The position numbers were made by a program, and so were the translations under genes. DNA of 64,000 bases, taken from contig CAVWOT010000018.1 of the NCBI GenBank assembly GCA_963756605.1, positions 62,001-126,000 of the forward strand. The letters are read 5' to 3'. Positions 46,975 to 53,896 of the stretch are shown here, piece after piece. The DNA is from Bog-159 sp963756605 (GTDB taxonomy: Bacteria > Acidobacteriota > Terriglobia > Bryobacterales > Bryobacteraceae). The notes under the pieces are model-generated. The model was not told where the DNA came from, searched no databases, and saw only the letters and a list, made by a program, of their open reading frames with translations. Within the stretch, counting starts at the first letter, position 1. The number at the start of each line of letters is the position of its first letter.

Positions 46975-47340
46975 ATGTGGCGGCGTACCATTCTTACCGG
47001 TGTGTTGATCTGGGCCGGCGGCACGGCCGCGGTCCGGCTGGCGGGGCAGGGCTTGCTGCGCCCCGGCCACGCGGCCGAAACCCTGCTTCTGTATCTGATC
47101 AGTTTCGTTTTGATGGCCATCCTGGTGCCGCGCATTTGCCGGCGGCTGGGACTCGCCAGAGATCTGTGGCCCCAGGCCGCCACGCTGCTCATTCTCCCGA
47201 CCCTGCTTCTGGACCCCCTGTCCTGCGCCTTCTTCACCACGATCTTTCCAAATCTCGATCCGGCCGCGGCGGGTACGTTCGGCGGATGGATGCTGATCTG
47301 CTGCGGCGGCGGAGCCGCGGGCGTGTGGCGCAAAGCTTGA
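46975..47340 (+). CDS. DUF5367-like four-helix membrane protein
   Basis: 121 residues with four predicted helices (TILTGVLIWAGGTAAVRLA, LLLYLISFVLMAILVP, AATLLILPTLLLDPL, GTFGGWMLICCGGGAAG). Matches the small DUF5367 membrane family, of unknown function and often found with TetR regulators. Overlaps the TetR gene that follows. Candidate operator directly upstream. Confidence 0.65.
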   Translation: MWRRTILTGVLIWAGGTAAVRLAGQGLLRPGHAAETLLLYLISFVLMAILVPRICRRLGLARDLWPQAATLLILPTLLLDPLSCAFFTTIFPNLDPAAAGTFGGWMLICCGGGAAGVWRKA

Positions 47341-47987
47341 CGCCGGGCGCTCGGCCGCCGGTTCTCGGTTCGGACGAGGACCTGGCGCCGGAGCCCTGCC
47401 AGGCACGCAGCCGCGCCACCCGGAAAAAGCTGATGCAGGCGGCCCGCACACTGTTTGCGGAACAGGGTTACCACGCGACTTCCATACAGGCCATCACCTC
47501 GCGGGCCGGTACCGCCGCGGGCGCGTTCTACACTTATTTCCGCTCGAAGCGGCAGCTTCTCATCGTGCTGATGCGCGAACTGCTGGAGCGCCTGCACGGT
47601 CTCGACCTGCGGCCCCAGGGAAGCGCGGATATGCGCGCCGGCCTGCGCAATTTCCTGGCGGCCGTGTTTCGCGCCGACCTGGAATATTACGGCGTGGTGC
47701 GCGCCTGGCAGGAGGCGGCCCTCACCGATGAAGGACTGGGCCGCATGCAGGCGGCCATTGAATCCTGGACGCACGCGCGTATTCTCCGGGTTTTCCGTCT
47801 GCTGCAAAAACACCCGCTGGCGCGCGCGGATGGCGACTTGCCGGCCTTCGCCCGTATGATGGACCGGCATTTCTGGTCAATATTGGCCCGCGGCGCCGGC
47901 CTGTCGCGCCGGGACTTCGAACACCAGGTTCGGACCGCCGCCGACGTGATCTACTATTATCTGTTTCGGGATCCGCCCAGTGCTTAG
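47325..47987 (+). CDS. TetR-family transcription regulator
   Basis: About 220 residues. The helix-turn-helix N-terminal domain is clear: RATRKKLMQAARTLFAEQGY and ITSRAGTAAGAFYTYFRSKR. A helical ligand-binding domain follows (SWTHARILRVFRLLQKHPLA). The start is uncertain: GTG at 47325 or TTG at 47337, the latter overlapping the preceding stop as TTGA. Likely represses its own operon through the palindrome at 46952-46969. Confidence 0.85.
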   Translation: MAQSLTPGARPPVLGSDEDLAPEPCQARSRATRKKLMQAARTLFAEQGYHATSIQAITSRAGTAAGAFYTYFRSKRQLLIVLMRELLERLHGLDLRPQGSADMRAGLRNFLAAVFRADLEYYGVVRAWQEAALTDEGLGRMQAAIESWTHARILRVFRLLQKHPLARADGDLPAFARMMDRHFWSILARGAGLSRRDFEHQVRTAADVIYYYLFRDPPSA

Positions 47988-48060
47988 ACGGCGTCGTGGG
48001 GCAACTTCGCGCGGCGCGGCGTTACGGCGGACTGCGGTTCATGTAACAATAAAATACGCC

Positions 48061-48621
48061 ATGCGATCCAGGCATTCTGAGCGGTTAGTCACGCCACCCG
48101 GTGCACGGCCGTTCGATCCGGGCACATTCGCCCGACTTTGCCGCGGGCGCGACTATCTGGCCGCGCAATACCAGCGGCCGATCTTCCTGCCGGAAGCCGC
48201 GCGCGAAGCTTGCCTTTCGCCATTCTATTTCAACCGGCTTTTCACCCAGGCATTCCATGAGACGCCGCACGAATTCATCACTCGCAAGCGCATCGAGGAA
48301 GCCAAAAAACTACTATTGGGCGGTAATCACAGCATCACCGAAATCTGCTTCGCGATCGGTTATGAGAGCCTCGGCTCATTCAGCACGCGTTTCCAGTCTC
48401 TGACGGGCCTGTCGCCGGCCGCTTTCCGCGGTGAGGCGCGCCGCATTTTCGGCGGATTCGGGGTGCGTTGGCCGATGTACTATATCCCCGCCTGTTTCCA
48501 GCGCGTCTTTTTGGCGGACCGTTGGCTCGGCGCGCCGCCCCAGCGCGCGCAAAATAGTGTTACAGTGCAGCCGTATGGGATCCGTCAACAAAGTCATCTT
48601 GATCGGCAATCTCGGCCGTGA
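48061..48621 (+). CDS. AraC-family transcription regulator
   Basis: 186 residues from ATG at 48061. Both helix-turn-helix motifs are present: FLPEAAREACLSPFYFNRLF and ITEICFAIGYESLGSFSTRF, with the family link TGLSPAAFRGEARR. Only a short N-terminal region precedes it, so it has no ligand-binding domain. The C-terminus (residues about 172-186) overlaps ssb by 47 bases in another frame. Confidence 0.82.
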   Translation: MRSRHSERLVTPPGARPFDPGTFARLCRGRDYLAAQYQRPIFLPEAAREACLSPFYFNRLFTQAFHETPHEFITRKRIEEAKKLLLGGNHSITEICFAIGYESLGSFSTRFQSLTGLSPAAFRGEARRIFGGFGVRWPMYYIPACFQRVFLADRWLGAPPQRAQNSVTVQPYGIRQQSHLDRQSRP

Positions 48622-49060
48622 TGCGGAAACAAAATTCACGCCGTCCGGCGCCTCCGTCACCAACTTTTCAATAGCCACCACGCGGCGCTGGAAGGATCAG
48701 GCGTCCGGCGAGTGGAAGGAACAAACGGATTGGCACCGCGTGAAGTATTGGCGCGCGGAGAACGTCGCCAACTACCTGCTGAAGGGCAAGCAGGTCTACG
48801 TGGAAGGCCGCCTCGAAACCAGAAGCTACGACGATAAGGACGGCAAGAAAGTCTACACCACGGAAGTGGTCTGCGAGCACCTGGTGCTGCTGGGCGGGCG
48901 TCAGGATGGCGGTACAGCACCTGACGAATATAGCCAGCAGCCGGTATCCATGCCGCGTAGCGCGCGCCCGGCAGCCGCCCCCAGTCAGGCCGCGCCCTCC
49001 GCGCCTCCGGAAGATCCGGCCTTCAACCAGGGCATCACCGACGATGACGTGCCGTTTTGA
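48575..49060 (+). CDS. ssb: single-stranded DNA-binding protein
   Basis: 161 residues from MGSVNKVILIGNLGRDAETK. OB fold at residues 1-110 (TNFSIATTRRWKDQASGEWK, VYVEGRLETRSYDDKDGKKV), a flexible Ala/Pro-rich linker, and the acidic protein-binding tip DDDVPF at the end. It coats single-stranded DNA in replication and repair. The start overlaps the araC end by 47 bases, so ssb may be read through or have its promoter inside that gene. Confidence 0.93.
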   Translation: MGSVNKVILIGNLGRDAETKFTPSGASVTNFSIATTRRWKDQASGEWKEQTDWHRVKYWRAENVANYLLKGKQVYVEGRLETRSYDDKDGKKVYTTEVVCEHLVLLGGRQDGGTAPDEYSQQPVSMPRSARPAAAPSQAAPSAPPEDPAFNQGITDDDVPF

Positions 49061-50105
49061 TGTATAACCGCTGCAATCTTATCGCGTGATAACGAGAGTT
49101 TCACCGAAAAGCAAGGCCAGTACCTTGGAGTGACGCCGCCTTCAGTCCACCAGATGGTGGTCACGTTGCAGGCCAACGGATTTATTGGACGCGTCCCTGG
49201 CCAAGCGCGATTTCGTCTGCTGCTCCCTGGCGAGGAGTTGCCGGACCTGCGGTGAAATCACCGCAGGTACAGCAGGCTGCGCAGCTTTTTGCGCGGCTGG
49301 GGCTTCAGGCTTGCCATATAGCCGGTAACCTCGTACTGGCTCTGCCAGAAAGCGGGGCACTTCCCGGGCGAACCCTGGCAGACGTGTTGTTGGAACGTAC
49401 GCCGGGCCCGGCGCACTGATGCCGAACGTCCGCGTATCAGGCCGAATCCAACGCGCTCTTCGCAAGCTTCTGGACGTTGTCGGCAGACCCATGCTCCAAC
49501 AAATACACGACACTTCCTGCTCTACCTCAAAGGCGGCAAGTTCGAGTGTGACGCCGCCGCCGCATGAAGCCGTCCGCCTTCTTCCGCACCTGACCGCACC
49601 ACGGTTTTCTGCGGCGCGCCAACTTTCCCCGGCCGTCTGAAGTGGCATTATTCTCGTCAAACCACGGTTCCCACAGTTAGTTGCATATAAAGTAATATGC
49701 CGACGATACGCCGTTTGATGCCCCAGATTTATCCCAGTCGCCACATTCCGCAATTAATTTTCACAATCGTTTGAGTTGTTTATGGTAAATGCCCCGCAGT
49801 TTCCCACGAAGCGACCTGTATCTTGAAGGCGAAAGGGGGTTCCCGGCACGACGGGAACTCCACCATACAACGTGCACGATCCGATCATTTTTTGGATTAT
49901 CTTCGGCGGGTTTCGGTTCTAAAAGCCACCAAAGTGGCTGAACTCGGCGCTTAACCCAGCGCGATAAAAACAACAATTCGTGAAAATGATTGCCACTTTG
50001 ATGGCAAATGCTGGTACTATTCTTTGGGGGTGCTTACTGAAAGGGTATCCCCAGAGAATACCAGACCGGACGTACCCCGGACCACAAAAGGCAGGGCAGG
50101 GATTC
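49061..50105. other. 1-kb low-coding region, no convincing gene
   Basis: Between ssb and the TPR-CHAT gene. A 203-codon minus-strand reading (49142-49753) exists, but its composition is unconvincing; its last part is Ala/Pro/Gln-rich. A short minus-strand stretch, LLEHGSADNVQKLAKSALDS, and a plus-strand stretch, FLLYLKGGKFEC, look protein-like but are closed by stops. The sequence turns A/T-richer from about 49660. Possibly decayed genes; the 3' half is the leader of the CHAT operon. Confidence 0.5.
49924..50064 (+). promoter_or_regulatory. three inverted repeats upstream of the TPR-CHAT gene
   Basis: AGCCAC-CAAA-GTGGCT (49924-49939), TTGCCA...TGGCAA (49990-50007), and a long imperfect stem CTGGTACTATTCTTTGGGG (50011-50029) with CCCCAGAGAATACCAG (50049-50064). 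The last ends 41 bases before the GTG start. Possible structured mRNA leader; no known riboswitch recognised. Confidence 0.45.
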
Positions 50106-52571
50106 GTGAAGACCAGGTTTTTGGTCTCGTTATTATGCATAATCCCGTTGGCCGGAACGCTGGAGCGCTTCGTTCCGCCGCCCAGGACGCCACCCCTGGC
50201 AAGACAAAGGCAAGGGTCTGTTTTCAGACAGAAGCTCACGGCACAATACCAGCACTCTTACAAGGAATTCGGCGCCGGCGACTTCATTAACGCCGCCGCA
50301 CTCGCCCAGCAAGGCTACCGCGACGCACGACAGGCGCGCGAACCGCAACTTGCGGCGCAGTTTCTTCTCGCCTTGGGCAACTGCCAGTTCGCCCTGCACC
50401 AATACCGGGCGGCCTTGCAGACATATTTGGAAGGGCGCCAGTTGGCGGAAATCTCGCATGATACTGCCACCGCCGGAAAATTGGATCTTAATATTTCGTC
50501 GGCTTATTCACAGCTCGGACAGATGGACGCCGCCACGGAGGCTATCAGCCGCGCTACGGCACGCCTGAACGGGTCCCAGCGCCTCGCTCTGCTCCCTAAA
50601 ATATTTGCCCACTCGGCTTCGCTGCAGGCTGACCAGGGCCGCCTGGCGCCGGCCGCGGATCTATATATGCAAGCTATTGCGGCCGCCGACCGCGCGGGTG
50701 ATCAGGAAGTGTACGCGTTGGCGTGGAACGAGCTGGGCTATGCGTATCTTGAACACGAGAAACTGTCTCAAGCCGAGCACTCCTTGCTCGAAGCGTATCG
50801 CGTGCGTGAACTCAACCATCTGCGCACCATCGAAAGCAGCTACCGGAACCTGGGCATGCTGCGTTTGGCGCAGGGGGATACGGGTACGGCCTCCGCGCTG
50901 CTCGATCGCGCGGTGGAGATGTCCAAACAGCCGGGCGGGTTGCTGCCGAACTGGGAAGTCTACTGGGCGCGCGGATTCGTCCGCCTGAAGCAAAATCGCC
51001 TGCCGGCCGCCTTGGGCGATCTGCGAATCTCCGCGCGCCTGGCCCGCAACTGGCGCCGGGACGCCTTCCCCGACGACGCCACCAGGATCAGCGCCGAGAA
51101 CATGATCCAGAAAGTTCACTCCGCGCTGGTGGAGGCTGGAAACAGGCTTTACTTCGCCACTCACCTCCCGGCCCTGGCACGCGAGACCTTCGAGTCCGCC
51201 GAAGCCAACCGGGCTGCCAGCCTGCGCGCGCTGTTGGCGGAGCCGCGCGACTGGCGGCGCAATCTGCCAGCCGCGTATTGGGAAACGCTGGGCAAGCTGG
51301 AAGCCGCCGAGACCAAACTGCTGCGGTCATCGGGGCCGCGCTCCGGGCCGGCGGACGAACAGGTTCGTCAACTGCGCGGCGCGCTGATCGAGTGGGAGTC
51401 CCAAGCCGGATCGGCCACCGATGTGGAATTGCCCGATCTACTCGAGCACACGCGCCAGCGCCTGCCGCCGGATGCCGCGTTCTTTACATTTCACCTGGCC
51501 TCACCCAATTCATACCTTTGGGTGGTATCGCACGATGGCTTCGCGCTTTATCGGCTGCCGCCGGGCCCGGAGATTGCTGCGCAAGTGGAACATTTCAACA
51601 ACGCGGTCCGCCGGGAAAGCGCTGCTGCGCAGACGTTGGGAGCGCAGATCTTCCGCATGTTGTTTGGCCAGCTCGGGCCGGCATTCGCGCGAAAGCACCG
51701 GTGGCTGCTGGCGCTCGATGCACAATTGTTCGATCTGCCCTTTGCCGCGCTGGTCGAGGAGACCGGCGTGCACGGCCCGGTCTACGTTGCCGAGCATCAT
51801 TCTTTGCAGATTGCCTCCGGCGCCGCGATGCTGTCGCCGGCCAGCCACGGCGCTTTTGTGAGCGGTCCCTTCGTGGCCGTCGCCGACCCCGTTTACAACC
51901 TCGCTGATCCGCGATGGGAAGCCTCACGGCCCAGTTCCTGGTTCGGTTTCTTCACCGCGCGCGCCGGCGATTCCGCGTCTGGCGACGATCTGCATCTGGT
52001 GCGACTGGCGGGCAGCGCACGAGAGGTGGCCGATTGCGCCGCTGCCTGGGGGGGTTCGTCCACGCCCGTATTGCTCGAAGGCGCGGCAGCTTCCCGCCGC
52101 CGCCTGCAGACTGCACTCACCAGCCATCCCGCCGTCTTACACTTCGCGACCCACGTCCTTCAATCCAGTGCCGCCAGCCGGTCCGGCTTCATCGTGCTCA
52201 GCCTCACGCATGCCGGCCAGCACGAGATTCTAGGCCCGGCGGAGATCGCCACCTGGGATCTCAACGGCGCGCTGGTCTCGTTGAGTGGATGCAGTTCCGG
52301 ATCGGCCGATGTGCTTCCCGCCACCGGCATGATGGGCCTGACCCGCGCTTGCCAGGCCGCCGGAGCTGCCGCCGTAGTGGCCAGCCGTTGGCCTACGCCG
52401 GATGATACAGGTGCGTTTTTCCTCTCCTTCTACCGCTATCTGCGCGCGCTCCCCCACGACGGCCCCGCCGCCGCCCTACAACGCGCGCAGATCGCTATGC
52501 TCCGTTCCGGCACATGGCGCTCCAATCCCAATTATTGGGGCGCTTATTTCGTTACAGGGAACCAACCATGA
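50106..52571 (+). CDS. TPR-CHAT protease (separase-like caspase fold)
   Basis: 821 residues from GTG at 50106 (AGGCAGGG ribosome site), which opens with a signal-anchor-like KTRFLVSLLCIIPLAGTLE. The reading frame extends upstream to 49980 but through the leader hairpins. Residues about 40-340 hold TPRs (EVYALAWNELGYAYLEHEKL, LRTIESSYRNLGMLRLAQGD). The C-terminal CHAT domain (about 540-821) has His683 in VLHFATHVLQ and Cys729 in SLSGCSSGSA, the expected protease dyad 46 residues apart, and LTRACQAAGAAAVVASRWPT. CHAT enzymes are cysteine peptidases. The stop overlaps the ATG of an ECF sigma gene (ATGA), followed by an anti-sigma-like gene. Confidence 0.9.
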   Translation: MKTRFLVSLLCIIPLAGTLERFVPPPRTPPLARQRQGSVFRQKLTAQYQHSYKEFGAGDFINAAALAQQGYRDARQAREPQLAAQFLLALGNCQFALHQYRAALQTYLEGRQLAEISHDTATAGKLDLNISSAYSQLGQMDAATEAISRATARLNGSQRLALLPKIFAHSASLQADQGRLAPAADLYMQAIAAADRAGDQEVYALAWNELGYAYLEHEKLSQAEHSLLEAYRVRELNHLRTIESSYRNLGMLRLAQGDTGTASALLDRAVEMSKQPGGLLPNWEVYWARGFVRLKQNRLPAALGDLRISARLARNWRRDAFPDDATRISAENMIQKVHSALVEAGNRLYFATHLPALARETFESAEANRAASLRALLAEPRDWRRNLPAAYWETLGKLEAAETKLLRSSGPRSGPADEQVRQLRGALIEWESQAGSATDVELPDLLEHTRQRLPPDAAFFTFHLASPNSYLWVVSHDGFALYRLPPGPEIAAQVEHFNNAVRRESAAAQTLGAQIFRMLFGQLGPAFARKHRWLLALDAQLFDLPFAALVEETGVHGPVYVAEHHSLQIASGAAMLSPASHGAFVSGPFVAVADPVYNLADPRWEASRPSSWFGFFTARAGDSASGDDLHLVRLAGSAREVADCAAAWGGSSTPVLLEGAAASRRRLQTALTSHPAVLHFATHVLQSSAASRSGFIVLSLTHAGQHEILGPAEIATWDLNGALVSLSGCSSGSADVLPATGMMGLTRACQAAGAAAVVASRWPTPDDTGAFFLSFYRYLRALPHDGPAAALQRAQIAMLRSGTWRSNPNYWGAYFVTGNQP

Positions 52572-53212
52572 CGGCAAACAGCGTTGCTCAAGACACAGTG
52601 GACAACCGGCCAGTTTTAGCTCAGCCCTGCTGGGCCGAGTTGGTCGAAAAAATCAGGCGCAACGAATCCGATGGATTGGAGGAACTGTATCGAGTCTTCT
52701 CGAAGGGCGTGCGCTTCTATCTGTGCCGGCAATTAGGTCCGCAGGACTTGGACGACCGGGTACACGATACCTTCATCATCGTGGCGCAAGCCATCCAGCG
52801 CGGTGAGTTGCGCGAACCCGATCGGCTGATGGGCTATGTGCGGACCATCGTCCGACGGCAGGTGGCGGCCCAGATTGAGGAAAATGTCATCAACCGCAGG
52901 CAGCAATTCGACCTGGACTGGGGCCTCGCCGTGCACGACGGTGGCAGCAATCCCGAACAAGCTGCCATCCGGCAAGAGAATCAGCAAATAGCCGTCAAAG
53001 TTCTAAAAAGCATTGCCCCCCGCGACCGTGAGATTTTGATACGTTTTTATCTCTGGGAACAGCCGGCGGACCAGATTTGCAGCGAGATGGGGTTGACGGA
53101 CACGCAGTTCCGGCTTCTTAAGTCGCGTGCCAAGGCCCGCTTTGGCCAACTCGGAAAAAGAAAGGTTACAAAACGTTTAGTACCTTTTCGAGAGAATAAT
53201 TCAAGAGAATAA
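52568..53212 (+). CDS. ECF-family sigma factor coupled to the CHAT protease
   Basis: 214 residues from MTANSVAQDTVDN. Region 2 (LYRVFSKGVRFYLCRQLGPQ, DRVHDTFIIVAQAIQRGELR, GYVRTIVRRQVAAQIEENV) and region 4 (APRDREILIRFYLWEQPADQ, EMGLTDTQFRLLKSRAKARF) are complete. ATG overlaps the CHAT stop. The last codons contain an 11-bp direct repeat, AGAGAATAATT (53191-53201 and 53204-53214). A short interval leads to the anti-sigma-like gene. Confidence 0.88.
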   Translation: MTANSVAQDTVDNRPVLAQPCWAELVEKIRRNESDGLEELYRVFSKGVRFYLCRQLGPQDLDDRVHDTFIIVAQAIQRGELREPDRLMGYVRTIVRRQVAAQIEENVINRRQQFDLDWGLAVHDGGSNPEQAAIRQENQQIAVKVLKSIAPRDREILIRFYLWEQPADQICSEMGLTDTQFRLLKSRAKARFGQLGKRKVTKRLVPFRENNSRE

Positions 53213-53238
53213 TTGGAGGGAGGTACCACTCAGGAGTA

Positions 53239-53880
53239 GTGCGATTGGTAATAGTCCTCCGAAAGGACGGTAACGTCATACAACTCGCCAACGGTCGCCA
53301 CCCCGACGAAGAAGCGGTGGAACAGTATTCGATGGGCCGCCTGGCTGAGCGGGAATTGGCCAAGTTTGAGGAGCATCTGTTGGTTTGCGAGTCTTGTCAG
53401 GCCAGACTGGCCCACGAAGACGCGCTTCGGCAGAGCGTCCGCGATGCCGCTCCGCTGCTGGAACCCCGTCCCGCTGCCGCCTGGGGAGGACGCCTGAAAT
53501 TCGCCTGGGCCGCGGGTTTCCTTATTGTCTTCCTGGCCGTATTTGCGGGAATCGAGGGGCGCAACTTGCGCCGCTCGAACGAAGCACCTGCCGTGATTCT
53601 GCTACACACCACTCGCGGCGCCGCAGACCCTTCGCCCGCGGCTCCCTCCGGCAAGCCTCTTACCCTGGTTCTCGATCTGACCGATTTACCATCATTCCCC
53701 GCGTATCCCGTGGAAATAGTGGATGCGGGCGGGCATCCTGCCTTTGCATCCAGCGAAGCCCCACAAAACCGCCAACTACGCGCCACCTTAGCCCGCGGCC
53801 TGGCTGCGGGACCGTATTTCGTCCGGGTGTACAATCCGGCGCGCGAGCTTCTGCGCGAATACGCGCTTGCGCTGAAATAG
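53239..53880 (+). CDS. zf-HC2-type membrane anti-sigma factor
   Basis: 213 residues. N-terminal zinc anti-sigma motif: His46, Cys50 and Cys53 in EEHLLVCESCQARL. One membrane helix at about 91-112 (FAWAAGFLIVFLAVFAGIEG), then a periplasmic domain of about 100 residues (PLTLVLDLTDLPSFPAYPVE) without known match. Start is GTG at 53239 close to AGGAG; TTG at 53245 has better spacing and is also possible. Likely holds the preceding ECF sigma factor at the membrane; the CHAT protease is the obvious candidate releaser. Confidence 0.8.
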   Translation: MRLVIVLRKDGNVIQLANGRHPDEEAVEQYSMGRLAERELAKFEEHLLVCESCQARLAHEDALRQSVRDAAPLLEPRPAAAWGGRLKFAWAAGFLIVFLAVFAGIEGRNLRRSNEAPAVILLHTTRGAADPSPAAPSGKPLTLVLDLTDLPSFPAYPVEIVDAGGHPAFASSEAPQNRQLRATLARGLAAGPYFVRVYNPARELLREYALALK

Positions 53881-53896
53881 GGGTCAGGCTGGATCG

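Noticed and set aside
49142..49753. 203-codon minus-strand reading frame between ssb and the CHAT gene
   Set aside because: No ribosome site or family resemblance, and composition is not protein-like over most of its length. Recorded as a low-coding region.
50106..52571. Type III-E CRISPR (Craspase) locus
   Set aside because: Only a TPR-CHAT protein is shared; no gRAMP/Cas7-11, Csx30, Csx31 or CRISPR array is in the window.
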